From assembly GCF_000225705.1 (NCBI RefSeq), contig NZ_JH126467.1:1-64000 (forward strand): 64,000 bases of DNA, in the 5' to 3' direction. Position numbers and translations under genes: made by a program. Below are positions 17,258 to 26,237 of this stretch, one piece after another. Position 1 is the first letter of the stretch. Every line of letters begins with the position of its first letter. The notes under the pieces are model-generated. The model did not search any database. It was given only the letters and a program-made list of their open reading frames with translations, and was not told where the DNA came from. The stretch comes from Collinsella tanakaei YIT 12063. Lineage in GTDB: Bacteria; Actinomycetota; Coriobacteriia; Coriobacteriales; Coriobacteriaceae.

Positions 17258-20134
17258 ATGTCTGATAATTCGATCGTCATCCGCGGCGCGCGCGAGCACA
17301 ACCTGCAGGATATCGACGTCACCATACCGCGCGACGAGCTGGTGGTCATCACCGGCCTTTCGGGCTCGGGCAAGTCGAGCCTGGCGTTCGACACCATCTA
17401 CGCGGAGGGCCAGCGCCGCTACGTGGAGAGCCTCTCCAGCTACGCCCGCCAGTTCCTGGGTCAGATGGACAAGCCGGATCTTGACTCCATCGACGGCCTG
17501 TCGCCGGCGGTCTCCATCGACCAAAAGACAACCAGCAAGAACCCGCGCTCCACGGTGGGTACCGTGACGGAGATCTACGACTACCTGCGTCTGCTCTTCG
17601 CTCGCATAGGCACCCCGCACTGCCCGGAGTGCGGCCGCGTGATCGAGCGCCAGACCACCGACCAGGTGGCGGATAAGATCTTGGAAGCCGGCAACGGACG
17701 CCGTGCCTTCATGCTGGCTCCCGTGGTTATGGGTCGCAAGGGCGAGTACACCAAGCTGCTCGAGGATTTGCGCGCAGAGGGTTTCTCGCGCGTTCGCATC
17801 GATGGCGAGGTCCGCAGTTTGGATGAGGACATCGAGCTGGATAAGAAGTTCAAGCATACCATCGAGGTGGTGGTGGACCGCATCGTCATCCGCGAGAACT
17901 CCCTGGGCCGCATCGCTGAGGCCGTTGAGCAGGCGACCCGTCTGGCTCACGGCAACGTGGGCGTGTACCTACTGCCCGATCGCGATGCGCCGGAGGGTAC
18001 CGAGGGCGACCTACTGCAGTACTCGCTGGCACTTGCCTGCCCCGAGCACGGGCACTCCATCGATGATCTGCAGCCGCGCGATTTCTCGTTCAACGCGCCC
18101 TACGGCGCCTGCCCGGAGTGCGACGGCCTTGGCTTTAAAAAGGTGGTGGACGCCGAGGCGCTGATTGAAGACGATTCGCTCCCTATCGAAGACGGCGTCT
18201 TTGGCACCTTCTTTGGCAAGTCCAATTACTACCCGCAGATCTTCCGCGCGCTGTGCAAACACCTGGGCGTAGAGCCGACCACCCCGTTGCGCGACCTTCC
18301 CGCCCGCGTGCGCCGCATCTTCCTGGACGGCCTGGGCGACAAAAAGATGCGCGTGGACTACCACACGCAGGACGGTCGCGACACGCATTGGGATACCAAG
18401 TATTCCGGCGTGCGCAACATCTTGTACGAGCGCTACACGGAGACCACCAACGAGAACACCAAGACCCGTCTTGAGCGATATATTCGCGAGGAGCCCTGCG
18501 CCGCGTGTCACGGCGCCCGCCTGCGCCCGGAGATGCTGGCCGTCACGGTGGGCGGCAAGTCGATCTATGACGTGTGCTGCCTTTCCTGCCGCGAGTCGTT
18601 GGAGTTTTTCGAGGGGCTGGAGCTTACCGAGCGCCAGCAGTTTATCGGCGGACGCATAGTCAAGGAGATCCTGGAGCGCCTGCGCTTTTTGGTGGACGTT
18701 GGCCTGGACTACCTTACCCTGGACCGCGCCTCCGCCACGCTTTCCGGCGGCGAGGCCCAGCGCATCCGCTTGGCGACCCAGATTGGCGCGGGACTCATGG
18801 GCGTGCTCTATATCTTGGACGAGCCTTCCATTGGCCTGCACCAGCGCGATAACGAGCGCCTGATCAAGACTCTGGAGCGCCTGCGCGACATCGGTAACAC
18901 CGTCATCGTGGTCGAGCATGATGAGGACACCATCCGCGCGGCGGACTTTGTGATCGATATGGGTCCCGGTGCGGGCGAGCACGGCGGCAAGGCGGTTTGC
19001 GCGGGCACGCCTCAGCAGATCATGGCATGCCCGGACTCCATGACCGGTGCGTACCTCACCGGCAAGCGCATGATCCGCGTGCCCGAGAAGCGCCGTAAGC
19101 CTGGTCGCGGCGCCCTCAAGATCACCGGCGCCTCTGCCAACAACCTTAAAAACGTCACGGCGAAGATCGAGTTCGGCACCCTAACCGTGGTGACCGGCGT
19201 CTCCGGATCGGGCAAGTCGTCGCTGGTTACGGATACTATCGCGCCCGCCCTCACCAACGCCATCCACCACTCTACGCGCGTGGTGGGTCCGTATAAGAAG
19301 CTCGAGGGCATCGACCAGATAGACAAGGTCATCGATATCGACCAGAGCCCCATCGGCCGCACGCCGCGCTCCAATCCGGCGACCTATATTGGCCTGTGGG
19401 ACGATCTGCGGGCGCTGTTCGCCAGCGTGCCGGAGTCCAAGGCGCGCGGCTACTCGCCGGGCCGCTTCTCGTTCAACGTCTCCGGCGGCCGCTGCGAGGC
19501 GTGCAAGGGCGATGGTCAGATCAAGATCGAGATGCACTTCCTGCCGGATATCTACGTGCCGTGCGAGGTCTGCGGCGGCAAGCGCTACAACCGCGAGACG
19601 CTGGAGGTCACCTACCGCGGCAAGTCGATCTCGGACGTGCTGGAGATGAGCGTGACCGAGGCCCTGGCGTTCTTTGGCAACATTCCCCAGATCAAGCGCA
19701 AGCTGCAGACCCTCTACGATGTGGGCCTGGGTTACGTGCGCCTGGGTCAGCCCGCCACCACGCTTTCCGGCGGCGAGGCCCAGCGCGTCAAGCTGGCTAA
19801 GGAGCTCCACCGTCGCCAGACGGGCAAGACGTTCTATATTCTGGACGAGCCCACCACGGGCCTGCACTTTGAGGACGTGCGCCAGCTGCTCGACGTGCTG
19901 CAGCGTCTGGTTGATGCCGGCAATACCGTGTTGGTGATCGAGCACAACCTGGACGTTATCAAGGTGGCGGACCGTATCATCGACATGGGCCCCAACGGCG
20001 GTAACGGCGGCGGTACCGTGGTGGTTGCCGGCACGCCGGAACAGGTTGCCAAGTGCCCGGAGAGCTTCACGGGCAAGTTCCTCGGCCCCATCCTGGAGCG
20101 CGACCGCGCGCGCCAGGCCCAGCTGGGTGAGTAG
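17258..20134 (+). CDS. uvrA: Excinuclease ABC subunit A
   Basis: 958 aa, the DNA-damage sensor of nucleotide excision repair. Both ABC ATPase halves are present: Walker A GLSGSGKSS near the N-terminus and GVSGSGKSS in the second half; two LSGGEAQR signatures; two ILDEP Walker B motifs. Zinc-binding cysteines are visible (CPECGRV; ACPECDGLG; CEACKGDG with CEVCGGKR). The ATG at 17258 (MSDNSIVIRGAREHNL) has GGGAG eight nt upstream and replaces a longer frame starting at 17216. A LexA-like box upstream suggests SOS control. Confidence 0.97.
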   Translation: MSDNSIVIRGAREHNLQDIDVTIPRDELVVITGLSGSGKSSLAFDTIYAEGQRRYVESLSSYARQFLGQMDKPDLDSIDGLSPAVSIDQKTTSKNPRSTVGTVTEIYDYLRLLFARIGTPHCPECGRVIERQTTDQVADKILEAGNGRRAFMLAPVVMGRKGEYTKLLEDLRAEGFSRVRIDGEVRSLDEDIELDKKFKHTIEVVVDRIVIRENSLGRIAEAVEQATRLAHGNVGVYLLPDRDAPEGTEGDLLQYSLALACPEHGHSIDDLQPRDFSFNAPYGACPECDGLGFKKVVDAEALIEDDSLPIEDGVFGTFFGKSNYYPQIFRALCKHLGVEPTTPLRDLPARVRRIFLDGLGDKKMRVDYHTQDGRDTHWDTKYSGVRNILYERYTETTNENTKTRLERYIREEPCAACHGARLRPEMLAVTVGGKSIYDVCCLSCRESLEFFEGLELTERQQFIGGRIVKEILERLRFLVDVGLDYLTLDRASATLSGGEAQRIRLATQIGAGLMGVLYILDEPSIGLHQRDNERLIKTLERLRDIGNTVIVVEHDEDTIRAADFVIDMGPGAGEHGGKAVCAGTPQQIMACPDSMTGAYLTGKRMIRVPEKRRKPGRGALKITGASANNLKNVTAKIEFGTLTVVTGVSGSGKSSLVTDTIAPALTNAIHHSTRVVGPYKKLEGIDQIDKVIDIDQSPIGRTPRSNPATYIGLWDDLRALFASVPESKARGYSPGRFSFNVSGGRCEACKGDGQIKIEMHFLPDIYVPCEVCGGKRYNRETLEVTYRGKSISDVLEMSVTEALAFFGNIPQIKRKLQTLYDVGLGYVRLGQPATTLSGGEAQRVKLAKELHRRQTGKTFYILDEPTTGLHFEDVRQLLDVLQRLVDAGNTVLVIEHNLDVIKVADRIIDMGPNGGNGGGTVVVAGTPEQVAKCPESFTGKFLGPILERDRARQAQLGE

Positions 20135-20221
20135 CGAGGGTTTCCGCGTTGCTTGCGTGGGATGATAAGATGCATTTCTAAGAAACGGGCCCGCCCCCGG
20201 GAGGTGCGTGCCTATACATAG

Positions 20222-20275
20222 CGCGAACGCGAGCGCGCTGTCGATATCTAAGTGTCGGCAGCGCGTTCGTTGTTG
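20222..20275 (+). terminator. Probable hairpin end of uvrA
   Basis: CGAACGC-GCGCTG pairs with CAGCGCGTTCG around a loop of about 18 nt, with a small bulge, followed by TTGTTGTT. An imperfect terminator. Confidence 0.5.
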
Positions 20276-20353
20276 TTGGGTGGACTTGTGGGGCTGGGCT
20301 TCTCGTTGAGCGCCTGTCAAACCTCCAGTTTTCTTCTACTGTCGCTCTCGGTA

Positions 20354-20558
20354 GATGAGGTATTGAAATGGACCATTTTTAGTAGCTCAAATGGGTCTTT
20401 TTAATACATATGTTGGAATCGGTATTACTAAGTACCGTTTTTTTAGGAAAAAGCGGCACATGGTAATACCGATGTTGATATTGGTATTAGAACGAACCAC
20501 TTTAAGCGCTTCAATGTGGCACGCTCTAATAAATAGATATGAGGTATTAAAACGTGCC
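20354..20558. repeat. Degenerate cluster of GTAATACC/GGTATTAC hairpins
   Basis: Between the convergent uvrA and SDR genes. GTAATACC at 20463-20470, a 12-nt loop, then GGTATTA at 20483 repeat the core seen at 27376 and 62744. TGGCACG...TAATA pairs with TATTA...CGTGCCA at 20516-20558, and GGTATTAC at 20421 pairs with the GTAATACC at 20463 around an inner T/A-rich stem. Stems are less perfect than in the other clusters. No gene is supported here. Confidence 0.7.
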
Positions 20559-20582
20559 ATTTTCTTGTTTGGTAATGCTGGA

Positions 20583-20617
20583 GAAAAAGAGCCCCAACAC
20601 GATGCCGGGGCCCTCTG
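20583..20617 (-). terminator. Terminator of the SDR gene
   Basis: On the minus strand GAGGGCCCC pairs with GGGGCTC and is followed by TTTTT. It lies downstream of the SDR stop at 20660. Confidence 0.75.
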
Positions 20618-20659
20618 TTTGAGCTATGCCTAGCGCGATGCGCGATTAATGTGGCGCGA

Positions 20660-21409
20660 TTAGGAGCGGGCTGCTCCGTCGACGGGGATGACGGCGCCGG
20701 TCACGTAGGAGGACATATCGCTTGCCAGGTAGACAAAGGCGTTCGCGACGTCCTCGGGTTCGCCGATGCGGCCCAGCGGGATGGTGGCGATCAACGGTGC
20801 GATCATCTTCTCGGGCAGCGCGGCGACCATGTCGGTCTTGGTGATTCCGGGGGCGACGGCGTTCACGCGGATGCCCTTGGGCGCGAGCTCACGGGACAGG
20901 CACTGTGTAAGGCCGTTGACCGCGTACTTGGAAGTGGGGTAGCCGCAGCCGGAGGGCTGGCCGTACTTGGAGACCATGGAGCTGGTGGTGGTAATGGTGC
21001 CGCCGTGGCCCGCCTCAGTCATAATCTGCGCGCCGGCGCGGCAGCCGTTGAAGACCGCGGTGACGTTGAGGTCCATGACCTTCTGCCACTCGTCTGCGGT
21101 GTAGTCCAGCAGCGGGGTGGACTGGGAGATGCCGGCGTTGTTGACGACGGTATCAAGGCCGCCCATGTCCTCGGCGGCAGCCTTGAAGGCTTCGGTCACG
21201 GCGTCAAGGGAGGTAAGGTCGCAGGTGCGGCCCCAAACCTTGGCATCGAGGTGCGCTGCCAGCAGTTTCTCGACTGCGGCGTCAGCGGTTTCCTGGCGGG
21301 AGCCAAAGACGGTTACAACGGCGCCCTCCTCGATAAAGCGCTCTGCGATCGCGTAGCCAATGCCGCGGGTGCCGCCGGTGATAACTGCCTTCTTGCCTTC
21401 CAGTAGCAT
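20660..21409 (-). CDS. Short-chain dehydrogenase/reductase (FabG-like)
   Basis: 249 aa from the ATG at 21409 (MLLEGKKAVITGGTRGIGYA). The NAD(P)-binding TGGTRGIG, the NNAG-type VNNAGISQ, the catalytic Ser in TTTSSMVSKYG and YPTSK (Tyr-x-x-x-Lys) are all present, and the C-terminus VTGAVIPVDG is typical of FabG-like classical SDRs. The substrate cannot be assigned: 3-oxoacyl-ACP reductase or a sugar/steroid dehydrogenase are both possible. AAAGGAG lies seven nt before the ATG. The gene stands alone between a repeat cluster and a small RNA-like gene, with a GGACGAG motif upstream (21458-21465). Confidence 0.88.
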   Translation of the reverse strand: MLLEGKKAVITGGTRGIGYAIAERFIEEGAVVTVFGSRQETADAAVEKLLAAHLDAKVWGRTCDLTSLDAVTEAFKAAAEDMGGLDTVVNNAGISQSTPLLDYTADEWQKVMDLNVTAVFNGCRAGAQIMTEAGHGGTITTTSSMVSKYGQPSGCGYPTSKYAVNGLTQCLSRELAPKGIRVNAVAPGITKTDMVAALPEKMIAPLIATIPLGRIGEPEDVANAFVYLASDMSSYVTGAVIPVDGAARS

Positions 21410-21732
21410 GTATATGCTCCTTTCACATTTGCCGGGCAAGCCCGGATCCGGACTGTACTCGTCCAGAACATACTAATTATTCCATTTTCCCCGCGATTGT
21501 GTGGAATATTCTGTCTTGTCGGCATGCGGCGCGTACGTATTCGGGGGACGGGGTGATGGATTCCTTTGGGTGCCAGAGAGCTCACCGTAGGGGCGTGAAG
21601 GGGCCATGCCAGGGCCCCGTCGGTCGCCTCGCGATGAGGCTTCGTGTTGAAGATGTGCATATTCCCCTTCGGCCCCGTGTGCGGCGGCAAGCGAGCGTAC
21701 TATATATCTCGCTGCAAGAGCAGCCCATATAT

Positions 21733-21807
21733 GCCGGTGTAGCTCAATGTTAGAGCGGCGGTCTCGTTTTCCGCAGATTCTAGGTTCAAATCCTTCCTCC
21801 GGCTCCA
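21733..21807 (+). tRNA. Degenerate tRNA-Thr-like gene (anticodon CGU)
   Basis: 75 nt including CCA fold as a tRNA: acceptor GCCGGTG/CTCCGGC, D-arm GCTC/GAGC, anticodon arm with loop CTCGTTT (anticodon CGT) and T-arm with TTCAAAT. There are mismatches at acceptor pair 6-67 (T/T), anticodon pair 31-39 (T/T) and the outer two T-stem pairs. Position 37 is T, and the D-loop (AATGTTA) lacks the usual GG. It is followed by a terminator-like hairpin and T-runs. Either a decaying tRNA gene or a specialised tRNA-like RNA; identity as Thr is inferred from the anticodon. Confidence 0.6.
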
Positions 21808-21815
21808 GATTTTTT

Positions 21816-21840
21816 CAGGCCTCCTCGTGGGGCCTTTGTT
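21816..21840 (+). terminator. Terminator after the tRNA-like gene
   Basis: AGGCC / GGGCCT stem with about 8 nt loop followed by TTGTTG; a T6 run also lies directly after the CCA end. Confidence 0.55.
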
Positions 21841-21947
21841 GTATCGGGACTCGTTTTAGAGGGTTTCCACCCAAAAGCTCGTCCAAGTAATCAGCCCGAG
21901 GGCTCGCCTACGGAGCCGGGGCGCGGGGATCAAAAGGAGGAAGCGCG

Positions 21948-22454
21948 ATGGCAAAGCGCGAGAAGCTTCAGAAGACCAATGCAATGCGTGAACTCGATAG
22001 CGCTGGGCTCGCCTATACGGTCCATACGTATGAGGTGGACGAATCCGATTTATCCGGTACGCATGTTGCCAGCGTGCTGGGGCAGGATCCCGATTGCGTG
22101 TTCAAGACGTTGGTGACGGCGACGCCCGAGGGCGGTCATGTGGTGTGCTGCATCCCGGTTGCCGAGGAGCTGGATCTTAAGCGCGCGGCAGCAGCGGCGG
22201 GGGAGAAGTCTCTGTCGATGTTGCATGTTCGCGACCTGCTTGCAACAACGGGATACGTTCGCGGCGGGTGCTCTCCCGTGGGCATGAAGAAGCGTTTTCC
22301 CACACTCATCGATGAAACTGCACAATTATTCGACACCATCATGATCTCTGGCGGACGCCGCGGTGTGCAGATTGAAATCACGCCCGATGACCTTGGAACT
22401 TACTGCGCGGCGACGTTTGCCGACATTTGCCGTGCGACCGACGCGAGCGTGTGA
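21948..22454 (+). CDS. ybaK: YbaK/EbsC-type aminoacyl-tRNA deacylase
   Basis: 168 aa. The fold of the YbaK/ProX editing family is recognisable: N-terminal YTVHTYEVDES, the core VFKTLVTATPEGGHVVCCIPV with the Lys of the active site, and GYVRGGCSPVGMKKRFPTLID with the conserved GG-SPxG loop. These proteins hydrolyse mischarged aminoacyl-tRNAs, classically Cys-tRNA(Pro). AGGAGG precedes the ATG by seven nt. It lies 140 nt after a degenerate tRNA-like gene, with a CTCGTCCAA motif between (21878-21886). Confidence 0.93.
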   Translation: MAKREKLQKTNAMRELDSAGLAYTVHTYEVDESDLSGTHVASVLGQDPDCVFKTLVTATPEGGHVVCCIPVAEELDLKRAAAAAGEKSLSMLHVRDLLATTGYVRGGCSPVGMKKRFPTLIDETAQLFDTIMISGGRRGVQIEITPDDLGTYCAATFADICRATDASV

Positions 22455-22565
22455 TTGGGGCCCGTAAACGGCCTGAAAGGTGTTGAGGACGTGAACGCCA
22501 TTGGCGCGATGGTTGCGGGGCTGCTAGTATAGAACGGTCCGCCGTCGATAGAAAAGGTCGATGAA

Positions 22566-23885
22566 ATGATGCTAAAACGTACTCGCGCGGCTGTTACGGT
22601 TGCCACTGCATTTGCACTCGCGGCTTGCACTATTCCCGCTCAGCCCGCTTACGCTGAGCCGTCCGATCAGCTGCAGCAGCGCGTCAACGAGGCGTATGCT
22701 CAGCTTATGAGCTACACGCAGGAGCTCGAGCTCGCCGGCAACAAGCTTCAGGAGGTTAAAGCCAACCTGAGCAACGTCCAGGCTGAGATCGAGGCCACCA
22801 AGACCGAGATCTCTGAGAAGGAAGCAGAGCTCAAGGTGGCTCAGGAGGAACTGAGCGGTCGCCTGTCCGATAGCTATAAGCGAGGCGACGCGAGCCTTCT
22901 CTCCGTCATCCTTGGTGCAAATGACTTTAGCGAGCTCTTTTCTCGCATGTTCTACGCGAACAAAATCGCCGAGCGCGATCAGCAGGCAATCGACGCCGTG
23001 CGCACTGCCAAGTCCGAGCTTGAGAAGAAGCAGGAGGACCTGGCGAAGCAGGAGGCAGAGCAGAAGCAGCTGGTCGCCGACCAGCAGCAGCAGACCGATA
23101 CGGTCGCCGCTCGCGTCAACGCCCAGCAGAACTTCTACAGCGGTCTCGATAACCAGCTGAAGGAGCAGCTTGCCGAGGAGGAGGCCCTTCGCATCGCCCA
23201 GGAGGAATATGCGAAGCAGCAGGCCGCCCAGCAGCAGAACAACGGCTCCTCGTCCAACAACAACTCTTCCAACACGGGTAATGCTGGAAATACCAACAAC
23301 GGTGGTTCCAACAACAATTCCTCGTCCAACAACAACAATTCCTCGTCCAACAACTCCAACAACAACACTTCGAACAACAACTCCAACAGCAATTCGAACA
23401 ACAACTCCAACAACAACTCCGGCTCCAGCAGCAACTCCGGTTCCAACAACAACAGCTCGTCCGGCAGCAGCAAGCCCAGCACTCCTGATTACGGCTCTAA
23501 TTCCGGCAACGCTCCTTCCAGCGTGGTCGATATCGCGTTGGCGCAGGTGGGCAAGGAGTACGTATACGGTACTGCCGGCCCCAACACCTTCGACTGCTCC
23601 GGCTTGGTGTCTTACAGCTACGCGCAGGTTGGTTATTCCATCACCCATTGGTCGCAAGGCCAGTTCAACCTGGTTCAGTCCAAGGGTCACCTGGTGCGTT
23701 CCGCAAGCTCGCTGAAACCCGGCGATCTGGTCTTCTGGGGTTACAGCGCAACCTCGATTTACCACGTGGGCATCTACATTGGCGGCGGCCGTTACGTTCA
23801 CGCCTCCATGCCCGGCGTTGGCGTTGTTACCGCTACGCTCAACACCGGCAGCGCCACGTATATGGGCGGCGGCTCTCCGGTGTAA
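22566..23885 (+). CDS. Secreted NlpC/P60 peptidoglycan endopeptidase with coiled coil and Asn/Ser linker
   Basis: 439 aa. Signal peptide with likely cleavage after AYA (residues 1-29), then a long coiled coil (about 30-215, rich in Glu/Gln/Lys heptads, with DASLLSVILGANDFSELF as in PcsB/CwlO-type proteins), an extended Asn/Ser low-complexity linker (about 220-320) and a C-terminal NlpC/P60 domain. The catalytic Cys is in FDCSGLVSYSY, with His in YHVGIYIGGGRYVHAS. It cleaves stem peptides at the cell surface, with the coiled coil as a probable FtsEX-type regulatory arm (family knowledge). AAAGG stands eight nt upstream of the ATG. MurJ and FemAB follow, so this is a cell-wall neighbourhood. 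Confidence 0.93.
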   Translation: MMLKRTRAAVTVATAFALAACTIPAQPAYAEPSDQLQQRVNEAYAQLMSYTQELELAGNKLQEVKANLSNVQAEIEATKTEISEKEAELKVAQEELSGRLSDSYKRGDASLLSVILGANDFSELFSRMFYANKIAERDQQAIDAVRTAKSELEKKQEDLAKQEAEQKQLVADQQQQTDTVAARVNAQQNFYSGLDNQLKEQLAEEEALRIAQEEYAKQQAAQQQNNGSSSNNNSSNTGNAGNTNNGGSNNNSSSNNNNSSSNNSNNNTSNNNSNSNSNNNSNNNSGSSSNSGSNNNSSSGSSKPSTPDYGSNSGNAPSSVVDIALAQVGKEYVYGTAGPNTFDCSGLVSYSYAQVGYSITHWSQGQFNLVQSKGHLVRSASSLKPGDLVFWGYSATSIYHVGIYIGGGRYVHASMPGVGVVTATLNTGSATYMGGGSPV

Positions 23886-23937
23886 TCCGTTCGCGAGATT
23901 GCAGTTACATAGAAAACACGTCAACGTGTGATGATTA

Positions 23938-23972
23938 TCAGGCTTCGGGTCATTCCCGGAGCCTGATTTATA
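23938..23972 (+). terminator. Rho-independent terminator
   Basis: Stem TCAGGCTTCGGG / CCCGGAGCCTGA (12 bp, one G-T) with a 5-nt loop and TTTA following. Confidence 0.75.
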
Positions 23973-24015
23973 GTTAAGAGACTATGGAGCAATGAAGGGA
24001 CCTAAGGGGGACCCA

Positions 24016-26115
24016 ATGGATATGGACGAACGACCGCGGGGCAGGCATTTTGCGTCCAAGCCCACCGTAAGGAGCGAGGCGCCTCGTCCCGATGAGACGA
24101 CGGCGTTTCTGGCCGCTGCGCGCACGCGCTTTGAAGGCGATGGCATGCCCATGCGCCGACCGGACGAGACGTCTGTCTATCTGTCTGCTGCGGAGCGCTC
24201 GCGTTTAGAGGCGGCGCTGGCCCCTGTTCCTGTGCAGCCTATGGGCGAGATGGACAACGTGGGCGATCTGTTCCCCGCTGATTCCGAGCTTGTGGCAGAG
24301 GAAGGGAGCGATTTCGCCACCGGCGAGTTGTTTAGCGACGCCGGTGTGACCGGCGCGCTTTGTGGTGACCATGCAGCTCTGGTTTCGCACGCTACCCCGT
24401 CGCATGTTGCCGCTCGCGCTCATGCGGCCGCCCGCGGGGATGCTGCGTTGGAATCTGAACCCGTTGAGTCCACGGGTGTAATTCCAGCTATGGACGAGGA
24501 TTTTGAGAGCGAGGAAGAGGTCGAGCAGATCGCCTCGCAAAAGGCGAACACGGCGAGCATCCTCGTCATCATCAGCCGCATTACCGGCTTTGGCCGCACC
24601 ATGGCCCAGGCCAACGCGCTGTCCGGCGCCCTTATGGCGGTGGCGAGCTGCTACACGGTTGCCTCGACCATGCCCAACTTCTTGTACGAGCTGGTCATGG
24701 GCGGCATGCTCATCACCTCGTTTTTGCCCGTCTACGTTTCCGTACGCAAGCGTCTGGGACGCCAAGGCGCGGCGGATTACGCGTCCAACCTGCTCTCTCT
24801 CGTGGTCATGCTCATGGGCGTGATGTCCGTGGTGAGCTTTATCTTCGCGGCGCCGCTCATTTGGACGCAGTCCGCAGGTGCCAGCTCTGACTTCAACTTC
24901 GACCTCGCGGTATGGTTCTTTAGGTTCTTCGCGTTTGAGATCGTGCTGTACGGTCTTTCGTCCATTATCTCCGGCGTACTCAATGCGGAGCGTGACTACT
25001 TTTGGAGCAACGCCGCTCCCATTGTGAACAACGTCATCACCATCGCGTCGTTCTCGCTGTATGCATATGTGGTCAAGAGCGGCATCCTTACGTGGGAGCA
25101 GGCACTGATCATCTTGGCCGTGGGCAATCCCTTGGGCGTCGCCGCGCAGGTCTTTATGCAGATACCCGCCCTGGCGCGCCACGGTGTACGCCTGCGTTTC
25201 CGCGTCGATCTGCACGACCCCGCCATCAAGGAGACCTTGGCTATCGGTCTGCCCACGCTGGTGGTCACGTTCGCGTCGTTCCCAACGTCTGCCGTGCAGT
25301 CCTCTTGCGCCCTGCAGGTCACGGCCAACGGCGCCGCCATCGCATATTACTCGCGCGTGTGGTACGTGCTGCCATACTCCATTTTGGCGATCCCCATCTC
25401 GGTCACTATGTTTACCGAGCTGTCCAACTTCCGCGTTGCGGGCCGCATGGACGCCTACAAGCGCGCGCTGGTCTCCGGCATGCGCAAGCTTATGTTCACG
25501 CTCATTCCGTGTTCGCTGCTGCTGATTGTCTTCGCCCCGGTGCTCATCGCGGTCATTGGCGGTTTTGATGCCGAGGACGCCGCACTTACGGCTGCCTACC
25601 TGCAGGTCCAGGCCGTGGCGTTGCCGTTCTACGCGCTGTCCACCTATCTGCAGAAGGTATGCTCCTCGCTTATGCGCATGAAGTTCTACGCCATCGCCAC
25701 CTGCGTGGCCGCCGTGGTGCAGGTGACGTTCTGCATCGTCCTCACGCCCGTCTACGGCCTGTACGTGGTTCCGTTTAGCTCCACGTTCTTCTTTATCGCC
25801 GTCGACGTGGTGACCATTTTGAATGTTCGCCGCGAGATTGGCTCCCTGGGTCTTTCGTCCGTGGTGTCCAGCTGCGTGCGCGGGCTGGTCTTTGGCCTGT
25901 TGGGCGCGGCGACCGGCGCCGGTATCCTGCTCGCTCTCAGCATGTTTGCGGGCGAAGTGGGCGGATCCATGATGCGCGGCTTGACTTATGCCTGCGCGGC
26001 CGGAATCCCATCCTTGATTGTGTGCTATGGCTTGTCATACGCTATGCATAAGTCCGAGGCGCCGTTCTTCGACGCTATCTTTGGCAAGGTAGGTCGTCTG
26101 GTGCGCAGGGCGTAG
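24016..26115 (+). CDS. murJ: Lipid II flippase MurJ/MviN with an N-terminal extension
   Basis: 699 aa. From about residue 175 (ASQKANTASILVIISRITGFGRTMAQ) it is a MurJ-type polytopic flippase of about 14 helices, moving lipid II across the membrane; GMLITSFLPVYV and FELYG-like segments fit the MOP superfamily. The first 170 residues are an acidic, unstructured extension with two near-repeats: RPDETTAFL (24-32) and RPDETSVYL (48-56). These resemble the Thr motifs of actinobacterial proteins phosphorylated by PknB-type kinases and bound by FHA domains (inference). The ATG at 24016 has AAGGGGG upstream; one at 23992 is less well placed. Confidence 0.92.
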   Translation: MDMDERPRGRHFASKPTVRSEAPRPDETTAFLAAARTRFEGDGMPMRRPDETSVYLSAAERSRLEAALAPVPVQPMGEMDNVGDLFPADSELVAEEGSDFATGELFSDAGVTGALCGDHAALVSHATPSHVAARAHAAARGDAALESEPVESTGVIPAMDEDFESEEEVEQIASQKANTASILVIISRITGFGRTMAQANALSGALMAVASCYTVASTMPNFLYELVMGGMLITSFLPVYVSVRKRLGRQGAADYASNLLSLVVMLMGVMSVVSFIFAAPLIWTQSAGASSDFNFDLAVWFFRFFAFEIVLYGLSSIISGVLNAERDYFWSNAAPIVNNVITIASFSLYAYVVKSGILTWEQALIILAVGNPLGVAAQVFMQIPALARHGVRLRFRVDLHDPAIKETLAIGLPTLVVTFASFPTSAVQSSCALQVTANGAAIAYYSRVWYVLPYSILAIPISVTMFTELSNFRVAGRMDAYKRALVSGMRKLMFTLIPCSLLLIVFAPVLIAVIGGFDAEDAALTAAYLQVQAVALPFYALSTYLQKVCSSLMRMKFYAIATCVAAVVQVTFCIVLTPVYGLYVVPFSSTFFFIAVDVVTILNVRREIGSLGLSSVVSSCVRGLVFGLLGAATGAGILLALSMFAGEVGGSMMRGLTYACAAGIPSLIVCYGLSYAMHKSEAPFFDAIFGKVGRLVRRA

Positions 26116-26237
26116 GACGGCGGGGGCGGGCCCGCTTCTGGTTGCGCCGCCCTTCATCGTCCACCTACCTGTCTGCCAATCTTTGTAATGAAGCCCGGCA
26201 TGGTTGCCGGATATTAGAGATAGATGGAGTATCAACC

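Noticed and set aside
18011-18982. Antisense frames over uvrA
   Set aside because: Composition-driven shadows of uvrA with no motifs or ribosome sites.
20391-20633. 80-codon open frame in the uvrA-SDR gap
   Set aside because: It runs through the hairpin repeats and has no ribosome site.
20660-21409. Bile-acid hydroxysteroid dehydrogenase
   Set aside because: Collinsella has such enzymes, but this protein shows only general SDR motifs and I cannot see features specific to a steroid enzyme.
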